NCBI GenBank assembly: GCA_030374765.1
Contig: JARGXX010000116.1
Span: 310,001-374,000, forward strand
Length of the DNA: 64,000 nt
Direction of reading: 5' to 3'
Source: Agarophyton chilense
Lineage: Eukaryota > Rhodophyta > Florideophyceae > Gracilariales > Gracilariaceae
This document shows, in pieces, positions 20,611-30,914 of this stretch. The notes under the pieces are model-generated. The model worked only from the letters and a program-made list of their open reading frames with translations, ran no database searches and was not told the DNA's origin. The position numbers were made by a program, and so were the translations under genes. Numbering within the stretch: position 1 is the first letter of the stretch; every line of letters starts with the position of its first letter.

Positions 20611-21126
20611 CTAGATTGCCAGCACTTCGGAAGTTGGGTGCGTATATGGGTGCGAGGAGGCGCTGAGTAGATGGAAATGGGCTGCGGCAAAGGCGAAAGC
20701 CATGAAAGCGACGGCGATGAGCGCACGCAGTGCCGAAGGGTGAAGGTTGTGCGTATGTAGCAGCAGGAAGAAGGCGATGAGGACGGAGGCGACCAAGTTG
20801 GAGGCGGCGACAACAAGGACGTGTCGGCGCGAGTTTGCGTTGTTGGTGGCGGTCTTAAAGACGGCGGCAGCGAGGGTGGCAAGCACGAGGGCAAGCGGCA
20901 GAACGAGCGCGCCGGTGGGCAGGTTGAGGGCGGCGGCGGTGGCGTTAGGAGAAAGAAGCACTGCTAGCGCGAGCAGCGAGGCGGCTAGAGCGTTGAGGTG
21001 AAGCGCCGACTTGAGGCGCGAGGCCGCCTGCGACGGTGACTGCACGGGCGCAGACGGCGTGGCAGGCGACGCGACGGTCGGCGCGGGCGACGCGGCGCTT
21101 GCAACGGCTGCGGCGGACGGATTCAT
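20611..21126 (-). CDS. Small Ala/Leu-rich protein with four predicted membrane segments
   Basis: 171 residues from the ATG at 21126. Residues 1-38 are Ala/Pro/Ser-rich and uncharged. Hydrophobic stretches at roughly 41-62, 68-90, 102-123 and 130-150 look like four membrane helices, with a basic loop (NNANSRRH) between the second and third. The C-terminus is short and polar. No family was recognised. The DNA is very GC-rich, so a spurious open frame is possible, but regularly spaced hydrophobic helices with a polar N-terminus argue for a real membrane protein. The 977-bp gap to the next gene is divergent. Confidence 0.55.
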   Translation of the reverse strand: MNPSAAAVASAASPAPTVASPATPSAPVQSPSQAASRLKSALHLNALAASLLALAVLLSPNATAAALNLPTGALVLPLALVLATLAAAVFKTATNNANSRRHVLVVAASNLVASVLIAFFLLLHTHNLHPSALRALIAVAFMAFAFAAAHFHLLSASSHPYTHPTSEVLAI

Positions 21127-22103
21127 GACGACCGACCACTTTGGATGCGACGGCGCGTTTGAAGTGAGTGTGTCTCTGTCGCTTAGTACCCTTCGTAGTT
21201 GCGTGCATGCTACGCTGTGGCGCGCAAGCGCCCGATGCCAAATTCCATGTGCACTTTTGTTTCGTTGGCGCCTGCTCCGTTGCGTCTAGAGACGTGGACA
21301 CGATGATGACGTGTGAAAGTGTACACGTGCAAACGTTCACACGTGTGGTAAAAGCAATGACATGGCTGTGCAAGGTGCTGGTGGTGTCAGCAGCGGCACG
21401 ACGAGCGCGAGAAACGGTCGGGTTGTGGCGCTGGTGTGAGAGAGCGACCACGCACTGCGGCCGGAACGGGTCGCTGTGGCGCTGTTTGGCGCTTAACGGC
21501 AAGCACGCGCGCGCGCATGGCGCGTGTAGTGCAAACTGAGAACCACTGCTACTATGTTATCTACGTGCACCTTCTTGTTTGTTGTGCGCGTGCGCGTGCG
21601 CGCCACGCTGAGAGGGGCCGTTCCACTGGCGCGTCGGGCGTGTGCGTGTGCGCGCGCTTTTGATCCGCTGCCTTGAGAGCTTTATAAACACGCCTTGTGA
21701 ACCGTTGCTTGTGCGTCGCGAGACCTTTTGTTTGCTTGCGCTTTGTTTGTGAGTGCTGCTGCGCGCTCCCCTCCCCTTTGTCCCTCGCCCTACCGCCTCC
21801 CCACCTCCCCCACCTCCCCCACCTCCCCCGACGTAGCTTTCTTTGGCGCTTGCTTACTGCGCCCTGCCTGCGCTGCTGCTGTCGCGGTCTTCCCCGCGTC
21901 GCAGCTGTTGCACCAACGCAACGTTGCGTGCCACTCGTTGTGCTTCACCACTTACCCGTCTTCGTTGTCGCTTCCCCGCTTTCGCTCCCCCCTTTCACGT
22001 GTGCATAGGTGCGCAAGCGAGTGGGCCCCGCGATTGCGCGTAAGCGCCACCTCCCCCGTCCTTCTGCGCTGCGTCTCGTCAAAATATTTTGCACCTCCCA
22101 ACC
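21127..22103. promoter_or_regulatory. Divergent GC-rich promoter region with TATA box
   Basis: TATAAA at 21683-21688 lies about 420 bp upstream of the ATG at 22104 on the + strand, followed by a C/T-rich leader with repeated CACCTCCCC words (about 21795-21830). The region also contains CACGTG-like motifs near 21300-21345. Promoter assignment is inference. Confidence 0.4.
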
Positions 22104-25100
22104 ATGACTGCCGATGTCGACGTCGAGAAACTTTCCACGCGACCTCAGCCTCCGCCATACGACCCGCTGCTGCCGTCCCCGCCTACTCACCCCACGCCGC
22201 GTCACCACAAGCGCTCCAACGCGCGCAGCAACAACAATCAGCTCACCGTCAACCAAACCGCCGTCGCCATGGACACGCCCCACGAGACCCCGCACGATCT
22301 CTTCTGTCTGGCCAAGGAGTACGAGAATCGCGGTCGCGTGCCAGATGCTGTCAACCTGTACCTCAAGGCCGCTCTCAACGGGCACTTGTCCGCCATGGTG
22401 TCGTATGCCTCGCACATCGTCACCTCGGATGAGCGCGCTGCCTTTGTGTGGTTTCGATCGGCCGCTGTGCGCGGCCACCCGCGCGCCTGGGTCGAGCTGG
22501 GGCAGCTTTTGGCGCGGGGTCGATATTTCGAGGTCAACGCCATTGATGCTGCCCGTTGCTGGAAGCGAGCTGCCCAGATGGGTGATAACACCGGCAAGAG
22601 CGCTCTTGGTTTGTGTTACATCCGTGGCTTTGGAGTCAAGCAGGATGCTCAAAAGGGTCTTGAAATCGTCCGTCAGGTTGCTGACGTTCACAACGATATC
22701 ACTGCTATGAAGAATCTTGCCTGGATATATCGCCACGGCAAGGGCGTTACCAAGAATATACAGGAAGCTGAGTACTGGGAGAATCGTGCTATCAAACAGA
22801 AAAGCATTATGGACCATTTATCTTCGAGGGAAAAGGCTCTCTATGGACGTGGCCGCCATGCCAAGACCATATCGTCCTCTCAGAACTCGCAGCAGAGTGC
22901 CCCCAAGAGCAACAGTCGCGCCGCACCGATTCCCACCACTCCCAGTCATCCTATTCTCGAACAAGAGCAAATTCATGATGCGTCAGACCATGCCCGCGAA
23001 AGGAAAACGCAACCAAAGCCACCACCACCACCACCACCAAAGCCACTACCATCGCGTGGCGCGGCCCAAAATGTTTCGAGCAGCGCCGTCAAACCGAAGC
23101 CCACACCTCGACAAGAATCCACCGACGCTGAACTTGGCTCTTCTACTGTACGAGATCAGGTTAAGGAAATTGAAAGAAGACACAAGGCAGCCATTGCGGA
23201 GGTGGAGAGCGAGCTCGCCGCAACTGCCTATCTCACTGCAAACAAGGCCTCTCACCTGGACCGCCCGGCCTCCCCGACCCCGAATCCGAACATTGTACAC
23301 GTTGAGACGCAAACAGTTCATGTCGAGACGAAGACGGCTCAGGATCATGCTGGCAATATAATTGACCGTTCAACTGAGAAAACGATTGACAGGTACAGCG
23401 AGGATAGAGCAATTCAAAATAGCCGAGATGTTGTTCTCAAGTCTGCAGCGCATGACAACAAGACGGTCGCTCCCACTGGGAACCGGGAGAAGAATATGCG
23501 TACTGCGAAACCTCGTGCAGCCGAACCGTTTCATGTTTCGATTAGCGAGGCCGAGATTCGAGAGGTGCAGTACAACGCCCTTGAAAAGGCAGCCAATCAA
23601 GAACAAATTCTTTTTAGCGAGAAAGCCCAGGGTAAGCACTCGTCAGAATACACCGAAGATCCCCGGCATGCAGCGGATAGGGAACACTCAGCGCCATCCA
23701 TTGTTTATGTGGACGCTGATCAATTTGCAAACGAGCCTGTCGGCGAATCTGACGAGGAGCTACTAGACTATAGAGACGACGAACCCCTGGAAGAGCGCCA
23801 GTACGGAGAGGAAAGTGAAGACGAAGAGGAAGAAGAAGAGGAGGAGGAGTTCATTACGCCGGACCAGAGTTTACATACCGCTTCCCCTTCCGTACCTCTG
23901 CTCTATTCCGCTACCGGAGAGCCTGCTGCGCCAACGGATACCGGGGAAGCCATCACGACAATCCCTTCACCCTCTCAATCAAACGACGTCGGGGCGACGA
24001 ATGAGGCTGACCGAGACGGAGACTTCGTTGCTCAATCCTTTGACAAACGCATCGATTCCGGAAAAGGTGCAACAGCTGTCGAGAAGGGACCGGAAGGTAC
24101 CACCTTGTTCATGCACACCGGTTCAACTGCGCAAGGCATGAAAGACTCCAATGTATCTTCGGAGGGACGCACGGCGGCAGCCGGCCTCCATTCTCCATCG
24201 AAGTATGATGAAACGGGATTGGGTAAGGAGACTATCGGAGAGAATGATTTTGAAGGCCTTCGGGCAAAGTATGCGCTGGGTGAAGACACAGAACTCAATG
24301 CCTCTGAATATGATGGAGATCTGGATGAGCTCGAGGACGAAGATAGGAGAAACGCTGGGGACGATCACTTAGCAAAACCCCGACAGCGCGAAAGCACTCC
24401 AACTGCGGACAGCACGACGAAACAGGGCCGTACCGTAGAACAACCAGTACCAACTCTCTCAGATTTGAAAGATGCTCTAGCATCATATCCTCGAAATCCA
24501 TTACGCTCTGACTCGCAAGCCCCCATTTTTCAGCTCACCAGCCTTTTGGCCATACTGCCTCTACGAAACATGGAGGCATATGCTCTACTTGAAAGAGAGA
24601 ATGCGTTTGCAAAGATCGTGGTCGGCATGGTATCTCAGATGGAAGACGAAGCCATACAGGAGGCAGGCCTACTTGCAATCGTTCGAATTGTGCGAACAAC
24701 CCAGCCACCGAAAAAAGAGGGCTTGGTGTTGGGGTCGTATGCCGCTTGTTTCCGAGAAGTTCAAGGTTTCTCTGATGCTATTATTCCAAGCGGTACAGTT
24801 GGGATTGATGAAAATGGCTCGGGTGCAATTCAAGCTATTTCACAGTCTATGCGTCGACATTCGGGCACCAGGCATGTCCTCCTCGCCGGCTGCGCAGCAT
24901 TTGGTGAGGTAGCCAGTTCTTCACAAAGATGTCGAGAGGTTGCGTACGAATACGACGTTGTCGGGTTTATAGTGTACAGCCTTCGACACAGAAGCTCTCA
25001 GGCTTCAGCCATAATTCACGAAGCTGCGTCGCGAGCCGTGTCCGCCATGTGCCCTGGAAGGGAAAGCATGATGTTTAAGGAGGCCTTCGCCAAGGCTGGT

Positions 25101-27380
25101 GCTGTGCCAGAATTAGTGAACCTTTTGCAACTTTGGACTGACAACGAAAATTCGGCACCTGATCTGCATTCCTCTGTTACGAGAAGTGTTTGTGCTGCCA
25201 TTCGCAACCTGACAGACGGGTGTGCACTGGCAAGCTCGCAAGCAATACAGTGCTATACGTATCATCGTTTGGTTCGTGTTTTGGTCTTGAAGCGAGACGA
25301 GGCTGAGTTGTGCTCCATCGTTGTTACAGCATTGACTGCAATCACTCGAAACGCTGGATCTGAAGCTGAGAAGAGCTTGGTTGATGCCAAACCACTACCT
25401 GAAGTATTGGTAGCCATGCAGCATCACTCACGAAATCCAGGATTCATAAGAGTATCCTTAGATTTCATGGAAGCACTTTGTAGTTACAATTCTATGAAAG
25501 CGGAGATTGTTCAGGCTGGAGGGATTCCGTTCTCCGCCGACATTATCAGACAGGGTGGTAATGACAACATTCTTCTTGAGAAAGCCTGCGGCGTCGTAGA
25601 AAACTTGTGCTTCGACAGCCCGGAAAATCAGGAGTCATTTGCAGCTAACAACGGAATTGAAAGTCTTGCGCAACTTCTCACTACCCATCAGACCGTTCCA
25701 TCCGTCACGGAACTTGCTCTGCTTGCTCTAACTGGAGTATGTGCAAATAGTCCTCAGAACCAACTGGAGGCTCTGAAGAAGGGCTGTCCAGAAGTGTTAC
25801 TACGAGTTCTAACGTCATACAGCTCGAAAAATGCAAAGGTTGTTGCTGCTTCTTGCAGCGCCGTACAAGCAATGGTTGTTCCCAAGAATGCAACCACGGC
25901 ACAGGCGTTTGGTACTTTGAAAGCACTTGAATTGATAGTTCGGGCTATGAAGAAACATGCAGACAGCGTCACTGTTCAGGAGAACGGAAGTGCAGCTCTG
26001 GCAGCCCTTTGCGAGGCAGAACCAAAGCTCGTGTCTGCATTGCTCAAGTCCGGACTTTCCAGTGTTCTTGTGGTTGCGCTGCAAAGGTTTCTGCACAAGC
26101 AGTCCGCGGTCATTCAAGTTGTTCGTGCGATGCGTGCAATTACCAACGAAGTGAACCAAGAGGATTCCTATAGGTTCAAGTCCAAGCTTCTGACCGACCG
26201 TTCTAATGAATCATCACTTGCCGAAATTTTCCATACAGCTTTATCGTACCATAAGAAAGGTTTACCTGGGACGGCGAATGTAATCATCAGCATCTGTGCA
26301 ACCATAAATCGATTATGCATGCGGAGCGTTGCGTTTAAGAATGAAGTTGGAAAGGATGGCATTGTGGAAGAGCTAACAAGACTTGTCGAAAAAACGGCAG
26401 AGTTCTTCGACATCAAGGCGCTGCAGCCGGTGTTGGCAACAATCTGCACACTAGTTTTGGACTCGGAAGACAACAAGAACCGCTTCCATGCTGTTGGTGG
26501 TGTTGAGGCTATCCTAGATGTTATGCAGAAGTGGAAGCAGGACACGTACGTCTTGGAGCATTGTTGCGCTGCTCTAAGGTACTCCTGCAACGATCACTTT
26601 GGGAACTGTGACGAGGTGAAAATCCACAATGGAGTGCGAAGCATTCTTGGCGTCATGGAGCTATATCCGGAAAATGTGAATGTAACTTTATGGTGTTGTC
26701 TAACTCTAGCCGACTTGTGCAAGGGAGACGAAGAGCTTCAATCTTCTCCAAACGTTATCCAAGGCATTCGCAAGGTAATTAGTGCAATGGAGTTGTTTTC
26801 CAACAATAGCAGATTCCTCGCAAGCGCATGCGAATTTTTGCGAGCGGCATCGCTGGAGAATCCAGGCAACCAGGAAAGAATTGTTCGACTAGGTGGGAGA
26901 ACGGCAATTGTGAAAGCGTTAGAGTCACATCCAGCGGACAATTCGCTCACTGAGTCGGGGGCGTATGCACTGCTCCAAGTACAACATATTAACCCAGTCC
27001 AAGTGTCACATGACAGTGCACCACAACTCGGACTAGTGAAGAGATTCAGTAGGGAATTGAGACGGTCAGGATCAAACGCAAGTGGGAAAGGTCGCACACG
27101 GAAGTCGCTGTCCTTCACTGGGAGGAGGCGCACCAGCCAAAAGGAGCGAGATGATGCGCTGGCTGGCTTGAGCCAAACTGTGGGAGAAGAGAACCCTGCT
27201 ACGCGTGGTTCCTTCTTTTCTAGAAATAGAAATAGGAAGAAGAAAAAGAACAGAAGGAATCGCCAGGAGCTTGACGACGAGGAAGAAGATTACGAAGCTG
27301 GCGGTGCAAGGGACGGTTACGGAGAACTAGATGCGCCAAGCCCAGAGGGTGAGGACGACTTAGCTCCTCTACAAAAGTAG
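22104..27380 (+). CDS. Large Sel1-repeat plus armadillo-repeat protein
   Basis: 1758 residues in one exon; the ATG at 22104 is the first Met, a TTG five codons earlier was ignored. Residues ~60-227 are Sel1-like TPR repeats (ALGLCYIRGFGVKQD-A-Q-KG, AWIYRHGKGVTKNIQEAEYW). Residues ~230-780 are disordered, with a polyproline tract (PPPPPPPKP) and an acidic run near residue 570. Residues ~785-1630 form many armadillo/HEAT-like helical repeats, for example CGVVENLCFDSPENQESF and ALLALTGVCANSPQNQ. The tail is basic (RNRNRKKKKNRRNRQ) then acidic. Sel1 and ARM repeats are both protein-binding solenoids, so a scaffold is likely; no enzymatic domain was seen. I know no standard family with this order, so function is open. 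It faces the GTPase gene tail to tail. Confidence 0.9.
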   Translation: MTADVDVEKLSTRPQPPPYDPLLPSPPTHPTPRHHKRSNARSNNNQLTVNQTAVAMDTPHETPHDLFCLAKEYENRGRVPDAVNLYLKAALNGHLSAMVSYASHIVTSDERAAFVWFRSAAVRGHPRAWVELGQLLARGRYFEVNAIDAARCWKRAAQMGDNTGKSALGLCYIRGFGVKQDAQKGLEIVRQVADVHNDITAMKNLAWIYRHGKGVTKNIQEAEYWENRAIKQKSIMDHLSSREKALYGRGRHAKTISSSQNSQQSAPKSNSRAAPIPTTPSHPILEQEQIHDASDHARERKTQPKPPPPPPPKPLPSRGAAQNVSSSAVKPKPTPRQESTDAELGSSTVRDQVKEIERRHKAAIAEVESELAATAYLTANKASHLDRPASPTPNPNIVHVETQTVHVETKTAQDHAGNIIDRSTEKTIDRYSEDRAIQNSRDVVLKSAAHDNKTVAPTGNREKNMRTAKPRAAEPFHVSISEAEIREVQYNALEKAANQEQILFSEKAQGKHSSEYTEDPRHAADREHSAPSIVYVDADQFANEPVGESDEELLDYRDDEPLEERQYGEESEDEEEEEEEEEFITPDQSLHTASPSVPLLYSATGEPAAPTDTGEAITTIPSPSQSNDVGATNEADRDGDFVAQSFDKRIDSGKGATAVEKGPEGTTLFMHTGSTAQGMKDSNVSSEGRTAAAGLHSPSKYDETGLGKETIGENDFEGLRAKYALGEDTELNASEYDGDLDELEDEDRRNAGDDHLAKPRQRESTPTADSTTKQGRTVEQPVPTLSDLKDALASYPRNPLRSDSQAPIFQLTSLLAILPLRNMEAYALLERENAFAKIVVGMVSQMEDEAIQEAGLLAIVRIVRTTQPPKKEGLVLGSYAACFREVQGFSDAIIPSGTVGIDENGSGAIQAISQSMRRHSGTRHVLLAGCAAFGEVASSSQRCREVAYEYDVVGFIVYSLRHRSSQASAIIHEAASRAVSAMCPGRESMMFKEAFAKAGAVPELVNLLQLWTDNENSAPDLHSSVTRSVCAAIRNLTDGCALASSQAIQCYTYHRLVRVLVLKRDEAELCSIVVTALTAITRNAGSEAEKSLVDAKPLPEVLVAMQHHSRNPGFIRVSLDFMEALCSYNSMKAEIVQAGGIPFSADIIRQGGNDNILLEKACGVVENLCFDSPENQESFAANNGIESLAQLLTTHQTVPSVTELALLALTGVCANSPQNQLEALKKGCPEVLLRVLTSYSSKNAKVVAASCSAVQAMVVPKNATTAQAFGTLKALELIVRAMKKHADSVTVQENGSAALAALCEAEPKLVSALLKSGLSSVLVVALQRFLHKQSAVIQVVRAMRAITNEVNQEDSYRFKSKLLTDRSNESSLAEIFHTALSYHKKGLPGTANVIISICATINRLCMRSVAFKNEVGKDGIVEELTRLVEKTAEFFDIKALQPVLATICTLVLDSEDNKNRFHAVGGVEAILDVMQKWKQDTYVLEHCCAALRYSCNDHFGNCDEVKIHNGVRSILGVMELYPENVNVTLWCCLTLADLCKGDEELQSSPNVIQGIRKVISAMELFSNNSRFLASACEFLRAASLENPGNQERIVRLGGRTAIVKALESHPADNSLTESGAYALLQVQHINPVQVSHDSAPQLGLVKRFSRELRRSGSNASGKGRTRKSLSFTGRRRTSQKERDDALAGLSQTVGEENPATRGSFFSRNRNRKKKKNRRNRQELDDEEEDYEAGGARDGYGELDAPSPEGEDDLAPLQK

Positions 27381-27653
27381 AGAAAGTTATTGAGCGCATG
27401 GCGTTAGTCCTTGAGATATATGTATATTTATTTAATGTAGAAGAGAGTTTGTGGAGTTACAGCGCGGTTTTTTTCCCGGTTCCGCAGGCGTTCCGGACTC
27501 AGTCGCATTGCCGAATTTGTGAATCTGTAGTTGTGAGACATGTTTCGCCTTTACTCGGTTAGTTACTTTCTGTCGGCGAAGCAGATGTTTGCTTTTGAAA
27601 GGCGACGGTCTATAATCCAGAAGCTAGCAGTTTATATCACTAACTTTTGCAGC

Positions 27654-29436
27654 CTAGAAGTTGACGTTAAAGCTCATTCCTAGATTACCTGGTCCTACAC
27701 CGGCCGTGAATCCGGTGGGGCCAAGAAGAGTTGCCGACTCGTCTGGCACCATGGATACTTGGAGATTTGTGCGCCCCTGTTGATAGGCCAGAGATAGGTT
27801 AACATTCGAGTCGGGTGGCCGATAAGCAGCCCCAACGTTCCATTGACCCACACTGCCTCCCAGAGCCTGTTGTTGAACAGCCTGCATTTGTACCTGTTGC
27901 ATGCGCAAGAATTGTATAGCCTTGCTTTGCTGTCGCGAGGCGCTGACCTGAGACTCTACCAGCTTTCTTTGCTGATCGGAGATTTCACGCATCATAGTTT
28001 CCAAATCGGCGCGTTCGCTTTCGAATACCCATGTGCCTCCACGGCGGATGCCCTCCTTTGCACGCTTATCGAAATTGGTGAGGGCGGTGTACAACGCAAA
28101 GTCGACGGGCACATCATCCGAAATGGTAGTCTTGAACGATGACAACACCTCACGTGATATGATGGCCACATTCTTCATGAAAACACTCATGAGGCCAGTG
28201 TCAATAATTGCTTCCAGTTCCGTTCTTTTGCGCTCATACACAGGCTCCGCGGCAAAGTCACTTGTCTCGACATCGTACTCCTGCAAGTAGCGCTCTATGA
28301 TGTCATCACACTTGTCGCCCAAGTTTTCTATCCTGACACCACTCTCCGCAGTGTCCAAGAGATCGGCCATTTCCCCGGAAGCCTCTGCAAGCTTCTGAGA
28401 GAAGACCTCATCACAACGATATGCTGCGACAATAGCAAAATCGTCGCCCGAGTAAAAATCGTCCACCCTTCGGTCAAAAACGTCGGCAGGCGACACGATG
28501 TGATCTGCGGCGGTAGCAGAGATAGAGTCCCACAAAGTGTGTGCGTAAGTGGAGAAACCATCGGCGGGTATTCGCTTCGAGTGCTCGGGAAGTATTAGTT
28601 CGCGCTGATCAAGTGCAGCTCTTAGAGCGCTGACGCGTCTATCAAATTCCTCCGTCTGATGACGAATATGGGGGAACATGAAGATGTAGAGATCCACAAC
28701 TTGTTCCAGAGGGGTTGCGCCGTCTCCCACTGGGAGGCCAGACTCGACGACAACTTGAGCCCATATGTCGGCAACCTTTTGAGTCAAGGGCAAAAAATAG
28801 GAGAACGCAGCGAGTTAGAAAACGTATTGCAGACGGAAGGCAGGGAAAAGGAGTGGAATGCAATCGTCTACTTACGTCCTCCTGAATCATACTGGTTACA
28901 GATTGAGAGGCATGCTGTGCATCATCATCAAAATCCCGGACAGCAACTATGAGCGCCGTCTTGGCAGGAGCGCCATCGGCCAGTGCATGTGCAGCGCTGA
29001 AAAGAATAGAGCGCAGCAGGGAATGAGCGGCCGAGTCAAGTCGACAGGCATCGTGAAACCAGAGGTTGACAATGACGACATCGGCAACAGCAGTGACAAA
29101 CGAAGCACATTGGGCGGCGAAAAGCTTTGCATGACGACCGCGGGCACGCGCATCGGCGCCCTCGACATCGAGCACGAGTGTGGGGCCGTGCGGAGTTTGC
29201 AATTGGGAGGCAAGGATGCCACGCGTGGTGGCAGTGCCGACAGAACCTCTAGTGGCGACGGGGAAGTCGGTAGAGAATAAGGCGTTGACGAGAGTGCTCT
29301 TCCCGGAGGCTTGGGGGCCGGTGATGGCGACGACGGTGAAAGGATCGGATGAGAGCTCGACGCGAGGCGGGAACCAGGTATCCGGGGGAGCCAGCTCACC
29401 GTCGGCGGCCAGCACCTCCGTCGGGGAAGATGGCAT
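27654..29436 (-). CDS. RHD3/Sey1-like dynamin-related GTPase without membrane segments, two exons
   Basis: 560 residues from two exons, 29436-28876 and 28775-27654, joined across a 100-nt GTAAGT...AG intron in phase 0. Exon 1 has the GTPase motifs: P-loop GPQASGKST (40-48), TATTRGI switch I, DVEG (90-93) and the RD motif VAVRDF (167-168), all typical of the GBP/atlastin/RHD3 class. The junction reads SMIQED|VADIWAQV, matching the RHD3/Sey1 order LREDIQKIW. Exon 2 is helical and ends in a Gln-rich stretch (MQQVQMQAVQQQ) and a Gly/Asn-rich tail ending GNLGMSFNVNF. RHD3 and Sey1 fuse ER tubules and carry two C-terminal membrane segments; none is visible here and the protein is ~200 residues shorter. 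A cytosolic relative is the simplest reading. An upstream extension to 29715 was rejected. Confidence 0.88.
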
Positions 29437-29986
29437 CGTCAAAAGAAGCGAGACGGGGCGCGGCGACGCGAGGGACGAAAGCGACGAGAAGTAGCGAGGC
29501 GAGGCGGGGGGGGGCGGACGTCGACGGAGGAGAGGGAACGCGGTTAAAGCGGCTACTCGACAAAACGACAGCGTTGGAGCGCACGGAGGGGGGGGGGGGG
29601 GGGGGGGTGACGGCAACGCGGCGACGGTGGCGGTGGCGGCGCACAGGGCGATGGGGCAGAGGCGCGGGTCTCGAGTGCGTGGCGGGCGGACGGGTACGCT
29701 GCGCGTGGAATGCACAATGGCGGGGCGAGGAGCGACGGTTTGATCTCACGACTAGGTAGGCGACCTCGGGGGCGGGCGCGCGGGGAGGAGGCGTGGTGCC
29801 GCTGGCGTGTGGAGCTTTTGTGTTTGAAATTGGGCGGTTTGAAATATTCGCGTTGGCGCGCATTACAGCGACGCGGTGGCGTTGGGGGCGCTTGATGTGA
29901 TGAAGACGTTTTTGCGTTGCGTGGGGCGGTGACGTGGGAGTGGCGAAGTGGCGGTTGGTTGCGCTGTGGCGAACAGGAACGGTGAC
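29437..29986. other. Divergent GC-rich region with a 20-G run
   Basis: 550 bp between the GTPase and MAT1 starts. A homopolymer of 20 G lies at 29588-29607. No Cys-rich RING-coding segment was found on the + strand here, which matters for MAT1. No TATA box was seen. Confidence 0.5.
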
Positions 29987-30772
29987 ATGTCGGACAAATA
30001 CGACGTGGACTTTGAGGACGAGCGCGCGGCGCTGACGAAGGACGCGCAGGTGCGGCGGCGATACTTGCGCATCTTTAACAAGCGGCGCGATGAGTTTGGT
30101 GGTGACGGCGAGTATGACGATTACTTGGAGATGGTGGAGGAGCTCATCTTCAAGCTGGTGAACAATGTGGACGTGGAAGGTACCAAAAGCTTTATCGAGA
30201 AGTATCGACGCGACAACCAGGACGCGATCGCGCGCAACCAGGTGAAGCGCGCCGACGAGGAACGCAGCGAGGCAGAGCGGGTGGCCATCAGCGAGCGCCA
30301 ACGCCTGGGCAAGCTGGCCGAGCTCCGCCGCCAAGACGAGCAACTAGAGGCGCAACGGCGCGAACAACGAAGACAAGAGCAAGCCGAACAGTTATTACGC
30401 ATTCAAAAGGGCGACGAGGCGGTAAGTCGTCTCCGCAAGCGACGCGAAAAGGCACAACGCAAGAGACGAAAGAAAGAAGCGGCGGCAGCGGCAGCGGAAA
30501 AGGAGGAGAAGCAACGCGTGAAACAGGCGTTGATGTGGGTGCGTCCGACGTATGCGAACGCGGCGCCCGGGCCTGTGCGGGAGGAGAGTGTGAGGACGGA
30601 CTTGCGACCGCGAGAGAGGGACGACGAGAATTCGCGTTCAGACGACTTGAGACGACGCGCGGCGCGCGGCGGTGGGTTTAGACAGCGTCTTGTGTTTGAG
30701 CGCGCGCTGTTGGAGTTTGAGCAGTCGCTGTTGGTGGCGGGGGCGCTGCCCATTGGGGCGGCGCAAAAGTAA
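29987..30772 (+). CDS. MNAT1: MAT1-like CDK-activating kinase assembly factor (TFIIH), lacking the RING finger
   Basis: 261 residues from the ATG at 29987. The family core is clear: RRRYLRIFNKRRDEF, then EYDDYLEMVEELIFKLVNNV and DVEGTKSFIEKYRRDNQDAI, which aligns with human MAT1 ([21 protein letters not shown]...). A long Arg/Glu/Gln coiled coil follows (about 90-190), and the C-terminus holds a hydrophobic segment (FERALLEFEQSLLVAGALP) as in the CDK7/cyclin H-binding part. Normal MAT1 begins with a ~65-residue RING finger; here the protein starts exactly where the RING ends, and no RING-coding DNA lies upstream. MAT1 joins CDK7 and cyclin H and anchors them to TFIIH. REV7 follows 142 bp downstream. 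Confidence 0.85.
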   Translation: MSDKYDVDFEDERAALTKDAQVRRRYLRIFNKRRDEFGGDGEYDDYLEMVEELIFKLVNNVDVEGTKSFIEKYRRDNQDAIARNQVKRADEERSEAERVAISERQRLGKLAELRRQDEQLEAQRREQRRQEQAEQLLRIQKGDEAVSRLRKRREKAQRKRRKKEAAAAAAEKEEKQRVKQALMWVRPTYANAAPGPVREESVRTDLRPRERDDENSRSDDLRRRAARGGGFRQRLVFERALLEFEQSLLVAGALPIGAAQK

Positions 30773-30914
30773 TTGGACGCACCAATTACAGGCGAAGCAC
30801 AGCCACGCAAACAGCAAGCAGTGCCTTGATGGCGGGAATACTGTATTAAGCAAGGTGATTTCACGCAGCGCTTACTTTTGTCTCGACGACGACGACAACG
30901 GCAACGGCGACGAT

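Noticed and set aside
29437..29715. N-terminal extension of the RHD3-like GTPase by 93 residues
   Set aside because: The extension reads through the G20 run as polyproline and is low-complexity; the ATG at 29436 gives a normal start just before the GTPase domain.
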